DNA from: Halolamina sp. CBA1230
GTDB taxonomy: Archaea > Halobacteriota > Halobacteria > Halobacteriales > Haloferacaceae
NCBI RefSeq assembly: GCF_002025255.2
Contig: NZ_CP054587.1
Location: 1,674,001-1,738,000 of the forward strand
DNA: 64,000 nucleotides
Direction: 5' to 3'
The notes beneath the pieces were generated by a model that was not told the origin of the DNA, did no database searches, and saw only the letters and a list, made by a program, of their open reading frames with translations. The position numbers and the translations under genes were made by a program. Position 1 is the stretch's first letter. Each line of letters starts with the position of its first letter. This document shows, piece after piece, positions 1 through 8,887 of the stretch.

Positions 1-393
1 GCGCCGCTGGTGGTCTCCCACGCCGGCGCCCACGGCGTCTCGCCGGCGTCGCGGAACCTCACCGACGACCAGCTCGACGCCGTCGCCGACAGCGGCGGGA
101 TCGTCGGCTGTACGTTCGGCACGGCCCACCTCCGCCCGGACGGGCAGCGCGGGACGGACGCCTCGCTGTCGACGCTGCTCGACCACGTCGCGTACTTCGC
201 CGACCGGATGGGCGTCGAACACGTGGGGCTGGGGTCGGACTTCGACGGCGCGACCGTGCCCGAGGCCGTGGGCGACGTGACGGGGCTCCGCGACGTGCTC
301 GACGGGCTGGAGGACCGGGGGTTCGACCGCGCGGAGCGGGAGGCGATCGCGTCCGGGAACTGGCGGCGGGTGCTCGAGGCGTGGTGGGCGTAG
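1..393 (+). CDS. Peptidase M19 (membrane dipeptidase family), 3' part
   Basis: This is the carboxy-terminal part of a renal/membrane dipeptidase-family protein, a zinc enzyme that cleaves dipeptides. The gene begins before base 1 and the frame is open from base 1. The motif GLGSDFDG (bases 226-249) is the conserved stretch of the family, a SHAG motif lies near the start, and the tail NWRRVLEAW matches the usual family end. It converges with the lipoprotein gene at 469-1446. A decayed copy of the same carboxy terminus lies at 1573-1795. The family call is firm; the substrate is unknown. Confidence 0.85.
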   Translation, partial: APLVVSHAGAHGVSPASRNLTDDQLDAVADSGGIVGCTFGTAHLRPDGQRGTDASLSTLLDHVAYFADRMGVEHVGLGSDFDGATVPEAVGDVTGLRDVLDGLEDRGFDRAEREAIASGNWRRVLEAWWA

Positions 394-468
394 CGGGACG
401 AGCGCCCACAGCTGTCGTCGTTCCGGTCGTTGCATGCTCCCACCCAGTTCTGACACTAGAGAGACGTG

Positions 469-1446
469 CTACGCGGAGTCCGTCGTCGTCCGCCCGCTTG
501 CCGTCTCGGTCGCCGTCGCGGGTTCGTAGTGAACGCGGTGGACTACCGTCTCCGACTCCTCGGAGATCGCCGTCACCACGAGCTGATCACCCGCCTCGTG
601 TAACGCGACGGTCGCCCACGAGTCGGCCCACCCGTTCACCTCGTCGTCGCCGCCCGAGAGTTCGGTCTGCCACTCCTCGATGGTCGACTCGATACGGATC
701 GCCTCGGCCTCGATTCCCGGGTTGTCCGCCAGCACCACTTTCGCCCACTCGACGTCCGAGACGGCGCCGTCGGTGTCCTGCTCGTACTCCCAGTCTACCT
801 CCGCGACCACGTCGTGGTCCGTGTCGACGATCTCCGGGTCGAACACGTCGCTGGGGTTCTCCGGCACGTCGGGACGCCTGCCGACCCAGAACACCCGCCA
901 CTCCCCCGAGTCAGGGAGCAGTACCCACGTCTCGCCGATCGCGAGGTTCGTCGGCTCCGACGCTGCCTCGACGAGCACCCCCGAGCGATCCGCGAGGGCG
1001 GCATCGAGCCCGCCGTCATCGAAGACGAACCCCGCCGCCTCGAACTCGCGGATCTCCGACGCCGTCGGATCAGCGCCGACGGTCTCGGCCGTATCCGGAT
1101 CGAACGACGGCTGCGTCTCCGGAAACGTGACCTCGCCCGCCTCGATCGTCGAGACGAACGGGCTCTCGCTGTGGACGGTCTCCCGGAGCGCCTCGGCGTC
1201 GCCGGCCGCGACGGCCGCGAAGTACGCCTCGATCGCGGCGACTGGCTCCCCGTCGGCGGTTGGGGTCCCGGCCGGCTCCGGATCGTCAGTGTCGGTGTTC
1301 GGTCCCGACGCCGACGTTTCCGGGGGTTCCGTCCCGGGTTCATCGGCGCCAGGGCCGGTGGATTCGGTCTCGATCGCGGCGAGACAGCCAGTCAGCCCCG
1401 CCACGCCGAGCGCGCCGGCGATGGATACGTAGGTTCGTCGTCGCAT
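469..1446 (-). CDS. Haloarchaeal lipoprotein with NTF2-like domain
   Basis: A 325-residue secreted protein anchored by a lipid. The start at 1446 (MRRRTYV) was chosen because it gives an arginine-rich Tat-like leader and the lipobox LTGC with Cys21; the open frame runs further upstream without a plausible start. After the lipobox comes a Thr/Pro/Glu/Asp-rich linker (about 25-65), then a segment with the pattern AIEAYFAAVAAGDAEAL that resembles the first helix of NTF2/SnoaL-like domains. The rest is acidic and unrecognised. It probably sits on the outer face of the membrane. Ligand and role are not known. Confidence 0.75.
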   Translation of the reverse strand: MRRRTYVSIAGALGVAGLTGCLAAIETESTGPGADEPGTEPPETSASGPNTDTDDPEPAGTPTADGEPVAAIEAYFAAVAAGDAEALRETVHSESPFVSTIEAGEVTFPETQPSFDPDTAETVGADPTASEIREFEAAGFVFDDGGLDAALADRSGVLVEAASEPTNLAIGETWVLLPDSGEWRVFWVGRRPDVPENPSDVFDPEIVDTDHDVVAEVDWEYEQDTDGAVSDVEWAKVVLADNPGIEAEAIRIESTIEEWQTELSGGDDEVNGWADSWATVALHEAGDQLVVTAISEESETVVHRVHYEPATATETASGRTTTDSA

Positions 1447-1572
1447 GGTTGGACGTAGTCTCACTGTGTTGTAAACCGTCGAGCGATGTTGCACGGCCGG
1501 AAACACACGTCTCGGGATCCTGCTCCGCTCCGGACGTCTCGATGCGTCGGCGCGGATTCTGAGGGCGAACCG

Positions 1573-1795
1573 CTGCTCGACCACTCGCGTACTTCGTCGG
1601 CCGGCCGGGCGCCGAATACGCTCGGGTGGGGTCGGACTTCGACGGCGCACCCATGCTAGAAGCCGTGCTGGACGGACTCCGTGGCGTACCCGACGGCTTC
1701 GAAGGACGAGACGAAGGTTCGACCGCACGGGGCGGGAAGCGATCTCGTCTGGGAACTGCCGGCGGGTGCTCGACGCGTGGTGGCGGTAGTCGACC
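1573..1795 (+). pseudogene. Decayed copy of the M19 dipeptidase carboxy terminus
   Basis: The stretch repeats, in the same order, bases 175-390 of the dipeptidase tail: CTGCTCGACCAC, then a run reading YFVGRPG, then GSDFDGA, LDGL and the end with ST-R-GG. Frameshifts interrupt it, so only GSDFDGAPMLEAVLDGL can be read in one frame (from 1626). It lies directly upstream of the DUF58 gene and overlaps its possible leader. It is either a partial tandem duplication or the scar of a recombination that moved the lipoprotein gene between the two copies. Confidence 0.7.
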
Positions 1796-1839
1796 GCCCA
1801 AACAGAACTTTCAACTGCCGTATCACCCATGGTCGAGAT

Positions 1840-3279
1840 ATGCGTCCCACACCCCGATTCTGGCACACGGTCGCACTGGCCGGCGTGCTGGCGGGGCTGG
1901 GAGTTCTCGCAGAGCGCCCGGCCGGTATGCTTGGCGGCGGCGTGCTGGGCGCGTGGCTACTCACCAGCCAGTACACCGCACTCACAGAGTTCCGCGCCGT
2001 CGGTGAGCGGCTCGACGTGACAGTCGATCCGGTTCGTGAGGCTGTTGTCGTCGACGAATCAGTCTCGGTTACCGCCTCGATCTCGCTTGCTTCGCCGACG
2101 CAGTCACGGATCGAAGCAACCGTCCGCACCCCACCAGGAGCAGCGCTCGACGACGATACGGAAACGACCGTCGTGCTCGAACCGGGCGAGACAACCGCCA
2201 CGACCACGTTCACGTGTTCGTTCCCGGTCGCGGGCGAGTTCGACTATCCGCCGGTATCGGTGACGATCCGGAGCCACAACGGGACGGTCACCGAGACACT
2301 ACCAGTCGACGCTGATCAGCGCCTCAGAGTCGACCCACGGCGCCCACGGAACCTCCACATCGGCCAGGGCGGCGACCGTGTCGACGCCTACGGCGAGCAC
2401 GCAGCCGGGAGTGGCCCCAGCGGACTCGTCCCGGAGGAGATCCGTCAGTACGTCACTGGCGACACGCTCGATCGGATCGACTGGAAAGCGACCGCCCGGC
2501 TACGGTCCCCTCACGTCCGGGAGTTCGAAACCGAGACGGACCGGAAGACGATCATCGCCGTCGACCACAGCGAGCGGATGAATCATGGGCCAGAGGGACG
2601 GACGATGCTCGACTACGCCCGAGAGGTCGGACTCGGTCACGCGCGGGCGGCGGAGTCGTTCAACGATCCGCTCGGGTTCTACGCGATCGGCGACGAGGGG
2701 ATCACCGTCCGACAACGCCCGACGACCGCCCCGCTTGGCTACCGGCACATCCGGAACGCGCTTCACGATCTCGAGCCGACAGCTGTCGGGGAGCACTCGC
2801 CCGCCGATCGCGGCCGTGACCGCCTCGCACGTCCCGCCGATGCCCGGTCGACCGCACGGCGACTGGCTGGCGACGACTCCTCATTCAGTGAGACGGTCTC
2901 CCCTTTCCTCGCCGACACCGATGCGTACGTCCAGCGGATCGAGTCCGACCCCCTGTTCGAAGGCATCCGCCGCATCCTTGCTGAGACTGACGGACAGATC
3001 TGGCTGGTGTTGCTCACGACCGACGCACGTCGGGATCGGATCCGCGACGCCGCGTCGCTGGTCGCCAGCGAGGGGGGAACGCTCTCGCTGTTCCTCACCC
3101 CTCAGGTACTGTTCGACGCTGACTCCATGGACGACCTGTCCGTGGCGTACGACCGATACGCGTCGTTCGAGTCGTTCCGGCGAAGCGTCGACCGCGGGCC
3201 CCGGACTGAAGTGTACGAGATGGGACCGGGCGATCGGCTGGATGCGATCCTCGCTGCTCGACGGCGCGCGCGGCAGTGA
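1840..3279 (+). CDS. DUF58 domain protein (von Willebrand A-like)
   Basis: A 479-residue membrane-anchored protein. Two hydrophobic stretches lie near residues 7-45, followed by a beta-rich region (50-160) and then the DUF58 core. The motif DRIDWKATARL, about residue 209, and the following strand IIAVDHSERM carrying a MIDAS-like Asp-x-Ser are diagnostic. DUF58 proteins are encoded beside MoxR AAA ATPases and are thought to act with them in assembling or activating other proteins. The MoxR gene here is 3.5 kb away (6802-7794). Start 1840 was chosen because upstream codons overlap dipeptidase debris. The next probable operon genes (5393 onward) are cut off by inserted DNA at 3.3-5.4 kb. Confidence 0.85.
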   Translation: MRPTPRFWHTVALAGVLAGLGVLAERPAGMLGGGVLGAWLLTSQYTALTEFRAVGERLDVTVDPVREAVVVDESVSVTASISLASPTQSRIEATVRTPPGAALDDDTETTVVLEPGETTATTTFTCSFPVAGEFDYPPVSVTIRSHNGTVTETLPVDADQRLRVDPRRPRNLHIGQGGDRVDAYGEHAAGSGPSGLVPEEIRQYVTGDTLDRIDWKATARLRSPHVREFETETDRKTIIAVDHSERMNHGPEGRTMLDYAREVGLGHARAAESFNDPLGFYAIGDEGITVRQRPTTAPLGYRHIRNALHDLEPTAVGEHSPADRGRDRLARPADARSTARRLAGDDSSFSETVSPFLADTDAYVQRIESDPLFEGIRRILAETDGQIWLVLLTTDARRDRIRDAASLVASEGGTLSLFLTPQVLFDADSMDDLSVAYDRYASFESFRRSVDRGPRTEVYEMGPGDRLDAILAARRRARQ

Positions 3280-3347
3280 TTGCCTTCGAAGAAGGAGCGA
3301 GCTGTCTCACCCCTGAAGGAGCGAAACAGCTATGAGTATGAATTAGC

Positions 3348-3619
3348 ATGGTGGAAGACACGCGGATCGTCGGCGAGCGAGGGCAAGTCACCTCCCGAAG
3401 TCACTTCGGGAACGATTCGGAATCCAGGGTGGCGATGAAGTCATTGTCCACGAGGACGAGGAGGGACGGATCGTCGTCGAAAAGGCAGTTACGACGGACG
3501 ACCTCGCGGAGGGATACCGCGTTCGGTCCGAACAGATGGCCGATCTCGCTTCCGAACTCGAGGGTGTGTCCGCAGAGGCCGATTCGACTCTCGGCGACGT
3601 GCCCGAGTGGGAGTCGTAG
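3348..3619 (+). pseudogene. Frameshifted AbrB/MazE-type antitoxin
   Basis: The first 15 codons (MVEDTRIVGERGQVT) match the intact antitoxin at 44525-44797, but one base is missing near 3393 compared with that copy. The frame therefore leaves the SpoVT/AbrB fold at once. The remaining antitoxin sequence (GDEVIVHEDEEG through DVPEWES) continues in the next frame up to the TAG at 3617-3619, with no start codon of its own in that frame. The toxin gene begins at the very next base, exactly as in the intact paralogous pair. Unless recoding occurs, no functional antitoxin is made here. Confidence 0.85.
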
Positions 3620-3967
3620 ATGGACGTCCACCGTGGTGACATTGTCATCGTCGAACTGAATCCGACTCGCGGGTCGGAACAGCGTGGAACCCGTCTGTGT
3701 CTCGTCATCCAGAACGACATCGGGAACGCGAACGCGCCGACAACCATCGTTGTCCCGTTCACGACATCCTTTGACGACCGCTTGTACCCGTTCGAGGTAC
3801 TGGTTCAAGCCGACGAAAGCCCACTCTCAGAGGACTCTGTCGCACCCTGTAGTCAGATTCGTACCGTCTCTATCTCGCAGCGGATTACGGAGAACATCGG
3901 ATCGATCCCCGCGGATCGGATGCGTGAGGTCGACGATTCGCTCGCGTATTCGCTGTGTATTCAGTAG
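3620..3967 (+). CDS. MazF/PemK-family toxin (endoribonuclease)
   Basis: A 115-residue complete MazF/PemK-like protein. The amino end RGDIVIVELNPTRGSEQRGTR contains the usual beta-strand and loop of the family, followed by the PCLVIQND-like strand (here LCLVIQND) and the TTIVVPFT strand. The family cuts mRNA and is normally held inactive by the gene product upstream, which is frameshifted here. It differs from the paralog at 44171-44524 by scattered substitutions and a shorter tail. It may be silent, weakened, or held in check by the antitoxin at 44525-44797. Confidence 0.85.
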   Translation: MDVHRGDIVIVELNPTRGSEQRGTRLCLVIQNDIGNANAPTTIVVPFTTSFDDRLYPFEVLVQADESPLSEDSVAPCSQIRTVSISQRITENIGSIPADRMREVDDSLAYSLCIQ

Positions 3968-4002
3968 GTTCAAATGCGTGTGAACGGACGACTTATCCAA
4001 TC

Positions 4003-5392
4003 GTAAGTTAACCCACGGCTAAAGCCGTGGGCTTTCACCATGGACTCCCGCTCTAGCCGAATCCGGCAGGGGTTTGACCCCGTTCGCGTTCAGCATCCCG
4101 GTGTTCAAGCGCACACCTACGGGTGCGCCTCCTTCGCCCCCAGTTTGGTTGCGAAGGAGTCTGTAGCCGATGTTCTTGGCCGCGTTGTAGTCCGCGTGAT
4201 TCTCGTACCCACAGGACTGACAACAGAACGTCTCCTGCGACGGGCGGTTGTCCGCGTGCGTGAACCCACACGACGAACACCGTCGCGATGTGTTCTTCGG
4301 GTTCACCTGTTCGACGTGGATACCGCGTTCATTGGCTTTGTACGAGACGTACTCGTGCAGGCGGCGGAACGCCCACTCGTGGAACTGACGGGCGTTTGGC
4401 ATCCGATCACGGATACCCGTCAGGTTCTCGAAGGCGATTACCGTACAGCCATTCCGAGCGGCTTCCGCGACGAGTTCGTTCGCAACTCGGTGAAGGTACT
4501 GCTCGAACCGGCCCGTCTCCTTGCGCCCAACCGCTTGCACGTTCTCGTGGGCCCACCGCGTTCCACACTCTTGGAGCGATGTGCGGCGTTCGACGTACTC
4601 CTGTCGCCAGTGGGTGAGTTCGTCAGCAGCCCAGAACACGCCGGTCGAGGTGACGGCAATGTTCTCGACCCCGAGATCCACGCCGAGAATCGTTCCATTC
4701 TCGGCTGGGTCGGGATCGTCCACATCCGCCTTTGTTCGGACGTGGAGGTAGAAGTCGCCACGGCGAGAGTGGAGTGTCGCGCCGGTCGTCTCCCATTCGT
4801 CGGAGCAGAGGTACTCCGAGTGGGGCGTGTCACGGTTCTCGTCGGGCAAGACGTACTCGACGGTGACGCGCCCATCGACAGTGGACAGCGACGCGTGGTC
4901 GTCGTGGAAGGTGGCGTTGCGCTGGTTGTATTCACAAAACGGCGTCGTAAACGTCGGCAACGAGGCGTACTCACCATTCGCCCACGTGGCGACCACGCTA
5001 TCGAGCGCATCGACAGCACGGTCACGAGCCGATTGCACGTGGTTGCTGTGGAGTCGCGTCTGCTCGCGTACCTCGTCGTAGGTCATCTCGTGGAGGACGG
5101 ACTTGCGGGTTTCAGCCCATTCGCCGTCCCACGCGGCGTCTACGACGTAGTTCGCGGCCCACAGGAACTCGTCAATCGTCTCCTGAAGCAGGTCCGCCTG
5201 TTCGTCGGTCACATCGAGTTTGACCGGGACGGTGCGGCGGACCTCCATATTCATCACAATACGACCCATGATTAAAAGTATTAATATAGTCCGGTGGGGG
5301 AGTCAGCCTGCCACCAGCAACGGTAGTAATGTAATCAAGCGAACGCGCTTCCTCCCACCCCTAAAGGGGTGGGTTTCCGCGCTGGTACCGCT
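4003..5392 (-). mobile_element. IS200/IS605-type element carrying only tnpB (IS1341-like)
   Basis: The right end is at about 4003, where the minus strand reads ...GTGGGTTAACTTAC, and includes the hairpin CCCACGGC-taaa-GCCGTGGG at 4012-4031. The left-end hairpin CCCACCCC-taaa-GGGGTGGG is at 5354-5373. The sister element at 35748-37138 has the same organisation, and a third copy of the right end is at 61849-61870. No tnpA is present, so movement would need a transposase in trans. The 3' end of tnpB and the right end are where the guide (omega) RNA of TnpB systems is normally encoded. The left boundary is uncertain by a few bases: similarity to the sister element runs to 5397, across the start codon of the next gene. 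Confidence 0.8.
4019..5248 (-). CDS. tnpB: TnpB RNA-guided endonuclease (IS605 OrfB family)
   Basis: A 409-residue TnpB. The three RuvC acidic motifs are all present: GVDLGVEN (about residue 193), FENLTGIR (about 271) and ADYNAAKN (about 352). A four-cysteine zinc finger (CSSCG...CQSCG) lies between the last two. TnpB proteins cut DNA next to a short motif, guided by an RNA from the element's right end, and help the element persist after excision. Start 5248 ([11 protein letters not shown]) was chosen by match to the sister protein at 35764-37008. All catalytic residues are intact, so it is probably active. Confidence 0.9.
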   Translation of the reverse strand: MEVRRTVPVKLDVTDEQADLLQETIDEFLWAANYVVDAAWDGEWAETRKSVLHEMTYDEVREQTRLHSNHVQSARDRAVDALDSVVATWANGEYASLPTFTTPFCEYNQRNATFHDDHASLSTVDGRVTVEYVLPDENRDTPHSEYLCSDEWETTGATLHSRRGDFYLHVRTKADVDDPDPAENGTILGVDLGVENIAVTSTGVFWAADELTHWRQEYVERRTSLQECGTRWAHENVQAVGRKETGRFEQYLHRVANELVAEAARNGCTVIAFENLTGIRDRMPNARQFHEWAFRRLHEYVSYKANERGIHVEQVNPKNTSRRCSSCGFTHADNRPSQETFCCQSCGYENHADYNAAKNIGYRLLRNQTGGEGGAPVGVRLNTGMLNANGVKPLPDSARAGVHGESPRL

Positions 5393-5878
5393 ATGAGTAC
5401 GAGCCCGCTACTGATCTCGCCTCGTGGGCGCGACGTGCTGGGGAACACTCCGGCGCTCGTCGCGGTTCTCGCAACGGTGCTCGGGTTCGGCATTCTCGGG
5501 ACGCCGCTCGCTGCGGCAGTCGGCCTCCTCCCTGCCCTAGCGTTTGTCGCCGGTGGGCCCGTACTGGCGTTTGCGGTCGGAACTGTCGCGGTCGCCGGGC
5601 TCGGCGAAGTCGTCGGTCTCCCGTCGATCCCGGCGATCGTCGTGCTGACAGGGATGCTTGGCGTGGACGTGGTCGACGATGGGCGCCGCGCGACGGCGCT
5701 GTTCGGCGCGCTCATTGCCGCCATCGTCGGGACATCCGTCGTGCTCCAGGCGACCGGGACCGGCCTGCTCGCGGCGACAGCCATCCTTGGTGGCGGTCTC
5801 GTGCTCGCGAGCTACCTGCTCCATCGCTACGAACTGGTGACGCTCGGGCTGGTCGAGCCGGAGGGAACCGATGGCTGA
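5393..5878 (+). CDS. Polytopic membrane protein of the MoxR/DUF58 neighbourhood
   Basis: A 161-residue protein with about four to five hydrophobic segments (20-45, 48-70, 74-95, 104-125, 128-148) and almost no soluble part. It overlaps the next gene by 8 bases, so the two are translationally coupled. In haloarchaea such proteins (a DUF7519-like type) follow DUF58 genes in MoxR clusters; that family name is from memory and not proven here. The TnpB element ends directly at its start codon, so its native promoter or coupling to the DUF58 gene has been lost or replaced. Confidence 0.65.
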   Translation: MSTSPLLISPRGRDVLGNTPALVAVLATVLGFGILGTPLAAAVGLLPALAFVAGGPVLAFAVGTVAVAGLGEVVGLPSIPAIVVLTGMLGVDVVDDGRRATALFGALIAAIVGTSVVLQATGTGLLAATAILGGGLVLASYLLHRYELVTLGLVEPEGTDG

Positions 5879-6794
5879 GGCGGAGCAGGCGGGCGAGCAG
5901 CCCGCCGACGAACCGGCGGCCGACGACCGGGCCGAGGACCTGCGTGCCCAGGTCGATCTGCTGCGTGCAGAGAACCGACGGCTGCGCGAGGAGTACCGTC
6001 GCGCCCGGCAGGCAGGCTACCGTCGAACCGCGATCGGACTCGGTGCCGTCGGCGCCGTCGCGGTGCTGGCCGGCGTGCTGTTCCCGGCTGCGCGGGACGT
6101 CCTGTTCGTGCTCGGGGCGATCGGGATCTTCGGCGGCGTGCTCACCCGATATCTCACACCCGGCCGGTTCGTCGCCGCCGAAACGGGCGAGCGCGTGTAC
6201 GCTGCCCACGCCGACACGCTGGGTGCACTGCTCGAACAGTTGGGGCTGAGCGAGACGCACGAGTACGTCCCCGTCGCCGGGGAGCCGCCGGCGCGACTGT
6301 TCGTCCCCCAACATCAGGAGTACAGCCGCCCCGACGACGACGAGCTGGAGCATCCGCTCGTGGTCGGTGACCGCGACGACGAGCGTGGCATGTCGATCGT
6401 TCCTGCCGGCGGGACGCTGTTCCGGGAGTTCGAGTCGTCGCTCGCGGGCTCGCTCGGGGAGGACCCCACAACGGTCGTCGAGCAGGTCGCCGACGCGCTC
6501 GTCGAGGGGTTCGAACTGGCTCGGACCGTCGAAACCGACATCGACGCCGCGGACGGGCGGGCGACACTCTCGCTCGGCGGCGCGGTGTACGACGATGCTG
6601 ACCTCCCGGACAACCCGCTCGGGTCGCTGCTCGCGGTCGCGCTCGCGGAAGCGCTCTCGGTCCCCGTTCGACTCGAAACGGGGCGGAGTGGCGAGGAGCT
6701 CGTCGTCACCTGTCGCTGGGAGCCGGACGACGTCGAGAGCGAAGCAGGGGGGACGGAGCAAGTAGGGGAGACGGAACGGATCGACGCCGAGTAG
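5871..6794 (+). CDS. Haloarchaeal membrane-anchored protein with coiled coil
   Basis: A 307-residue protein. An acidic Ala-rich head is followed by a coiled-coil stretch (about 20-48, QVDLLRAENRRLREEY), two membrane segments (about 50-95), and a soluble carboxy-terminal domain of about 200 residues with alternating helices and strands. It overlaps the preceding membrane protein by 8 bases and converges on the MoxR gene with a gap of only 7 bases. I recognise it as a type found near MoxR/DUF58 clusters of haloarchaea but cannot assign a function. Confidence 0.65.
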   Translation: MAEAEQAGEQPADEPAADDRAEDLRAQVDLLRAENRRLREEYRRARQAGYRRTAIGLGAVGAVAVLAGVLFPAARDVLFVLGAIGIFGGVLTRYLTPGRFVAAETGERVYAAHADTLGALLEQLGLSETHEYVPVAGEPPARLFVPQHQEYSRPDDDELEHPLVVGDRDDERGMSIVPAGGTLFREFESSLAGSLGEDPTTVVEQVADALVEGFELARTVETDIDAADGRATLSLGGAVYDDADLPDNPLGSLLAVALAEALSVPVRLETGRSGEELVVTCRWEPDDVESEAGGTEQVGETERIDAE

Positions 6795-6801
6795 TCTGTT
6801 C

Positions 6802-7794
6802 TCAGTCGTCGGTCGCCCGATCAGTCGTAGGCTGTGCCGTGTCGGCCTCAGCATCGTCCGGCACCGGGACCGAAGCGATGAACTCGTCGACCAGGTCGTC
6901 GACGCTCTCGCCGCCGAGCTCGGCGTCGGTGCTGAGCACGAGTCGGTGGCGCAGTACGGGGTGGGCAAGGTCTTTCACGTCGTCGGGGATCACGTACTCC
7001 CGGCCGTCGATCGCCGCGGCGGCCTTCGCGGTGTTGAGGAACGCGAGTGTCGCCCGCGGGGAGGCGCCGTGCTCGACGTCCGACGAATCTCGCGTCGCGC
7101 GCACGAGATCGAGGATGTACTCCCGGACCGGCTCGGCGACGTGGACATCGGCGACGACGGAACGAGCCGCCGTGAGCTCGTCGCTCGACACCACTTGCTC
7201 GATCGTGTCCGGGCCGATATCGGGCTCGGCGTCGAAGCGATCGAACAGTTCGCGCTCCATCTCACGGCCCGGAAGATCGACGGTGAGTTTGAGCTGGAAG
7301 CGATCCCGTTGGGCCTCCGGCAGCGCGAAGGTGCCCTCCATCTCGATCGGGTTCTGGGTGGCGATCACCATGAACGGGTCCGGGAGCGAGAGCGTATCCC
7401 CTTCGATGGTGACCGTCCCCTCCTGCATCGCTTCGAGCAGCGCGCTCTGGGTCTTCGGCGTCGCCCGGTTGATCTCGTCGGCGACGACGACGTTGGCGAA
7501 CACGGGGCCGCGCTGGAGATCGAACTCCCCGGTTTGCTCCCGATAGATATGGGTGCCGGTGATGTCCGCAGGGAGGATATCCGGCGTCATCTGGATCCGG
7601 TTGTACTCGAGGCCCGACGCCCGGGCGAACAGGTTCGCGATCGTCGTCTTGGCGACGCCGGGAACCCCTTCGAGCAGCACGTGGCCGCCGGTCAGCGCCG
7701 CGATCGAGATGCCGCGGACGACGTCCTCGTTGTCGATCAGCACGCCGCTCACCTCCTCGCGGATGGCAGCGTGGAACCCAGCCGGATCAGTCAT
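6802..7794 (-). CDS. MoxR-family AAA+ ATPase
   Basis: A 330-residue AAA+ ATPase. It has a Walker A motif EGVPGVAKTT (about residues 38-47), a Walker B motif VVVADEINRA (about 105) and the MoxR signature ATQNPIEMEGT..LPEAQRDRF, which serves as sensor 1 and arginine-finger region. MoxR proteins act as chaperone-like ATPases with DUF58/VWA partners. The start at 7794 (MTDPAGF) overlaps the stop of the DUF4350 gene by 8 bases, showing translational coupling within the minus-strand operon 9163-6802. The carboxy terminus is acidic and probably disordered. Confidence 0.93.
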   Translation of the reverse strand: MTDPAGFHAAIREEVSGVLIDNEDVVRGISIAALTGGHVLLEGVPGVAKTTIANLFARASGLEYNRIQMTPDILPADITGTHIYREQTGEFDLQRGPVFANVVVADEINRATPKTQSALLEAMQEGTVTIEGDTLSLPDPFMVIATQNPIEMEGTFALPEAQRDRFQLKLTVDLPGREMERELFDRFDAEPDIGPDTIEQVVSSDELTAARSVVADVHVAEPVREYILDLVRATRDSSDVEHGASPRATLAFLNTAKAAAAIDGREYVIPDDVKDLAHPVLRHRLVLSTDAELGGESVDDLVDEFIASVPVPDDAEADTAQPTTDRATDD

Positions 7795-8887
7795 CGTGTT
7801 CCGTTCGCTTGTCACCCCGTATAACACCTCGCATCACGCGCCGGAGCCGCGTCTCGTCCCAGTCGGGATGCTCTCGGGAGAGGTACGCGATCACCTCCTC
7901 CGGGTCGGCGTCAGCGAGCGCGAGCTCCTCGCTTGGCGCATCGTCGCGGCTGAACCGCTCGCTGAGCGCGGCGAGCCGGCGGCGAAGACGACCGCTCCAG
8001 ACCACCGCACCGACGGCGAACAGGCCGAGTGAGAGCTGCCAGAGTGGACTGTCCCGCAGCACGAGCACTGCACGCACGAGCGGGGGTTGCCCCGTCTTGT
8101 GGGAGTAGTCAAGCAGGGCACGCTCGGCAGAGAGGAGGTTCCGGGCGAACTGATCGTTGCCCGGCCGGTCGAGCATGGCGTTGATGAACAGGCTCGGATC
8201 CGAAACGACGTAGACGGTCCCGTTACCGACGGACTCCCGGACCGCGACCGGGCGGCTCGCAAGCTGTTCGTCGTCGTCGAGTTCGCCGTCACGATCGCGG
8301 TCGAGGTAGGCGAACTCCGAAGAGGAAACGAGGACGGTCGTGTTGTTCGCCGATGCGTTCACCTGGAGGCTCGTTCCATGGTTGAGGGTGAGCGCGTCGA
8401 CACCCGTGGTCGCGGGGTGATCGCTCACGTTGGCCGCAACCGGGAGCGCCGGCGAGCGGTAGTACTCCTGCTCGTCACGCAGCGGGGCGCCGTCGAACCG
8501 CGTCTCGACGCCGAGGCGTTCGAGGATCGGCGTCGAGTGGGGGCGGAAGTCCTCCGCGACGACCAACGTGCCACCCGAAGCGACGAAGTCAGCAACACGG
8601 GCCCGATCGCGTTCGGAGTAGGGCTCGTTCGGGGAGAGGATCACCGCGACCGTGCCGGTGGGGTCGACGGTCTCGTACTCGGAGGTGTTCAGTGCGACGG
8701 TCGGCTCGGCACCCTGGTCGCTCGCGAGTCCGCGGAGCTCGCTGGCACCGTTCCAGCCTGCGTTGTAGGCGCCGAACGCGCTCTGGGAGGTGCTCGCGGC
8801 GACGGCACCGCTGAGGACGACCGAGAGCGCAAGCGCGACGAGTAGGAGCTGGGGAAGGGACCACCGTTCGGGAAGCCAGTCGGCCAC
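7787..8887 (-). CDS. DUF4350 domain membrane protein
   Basis: A 366-residue protein with a signal-anchor (about 10-33), an extracytoplasmic region (about 60-270), a second membrane segment (about 290-312) and a cytoplasmic tail. The stretch VAVILSPNEPYSERD through VASGGTLVVAEDF has the GATase-like fold pattern of DUF4350. The start is GTG at 8885-8887, immediately after the stop of the small membrane gene 8888-9163. DUF4350 proteins belong to MoxR/DUF58 clusters, and the gene is coupled to MoxR here. The exact role is unknown. Confidence 0.82.
   Translation of the reverse strand: MADWLPERWSLPQLLLVALALSVVLSGAVAASTSQSAFGAYNAGWNGASELRGLASDQGAEPTVALNTSEYETVDPTGTVAVILSPNEPYSERDRARVADFVASGGTLVVAEDFRPHSTPILERLGVETRFDGAPLRDEQEYYRSPALPVAANVSDHPATTGVDALTLNHGTSLQVNASANNTTVLVSSSEFAYLDRDRDGELDDDEQLASRPVAVRESVGNGTVYVVSDPSLFINAMLDRPGNDQFARNLLSAERALLDYSHKTGQPPLVRAVLVLRDSPLWQLSLGLFAVGAVVWSGRLRRRLAALSERFSRDDAPSEELALADADPEEVIAYLSREHPDWDETRLRRVMRGVIRGDKRTEHDD

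Noticed and set aside
1681-1839. Longer amino terminus for the DUF58 protein
   Set aside because: The extra 53 codons are read through the decayed dipeptidase copy; ATG 1840 starts just before the first membrane segment.
4040-5275. Long open frame (411 codons) on the plus strand opposite tnpB
   Set aside because: It mirrors the tnpB codons; arginine/valine-rich composition with no motifs. A shadow frame of GC-rich DNA.
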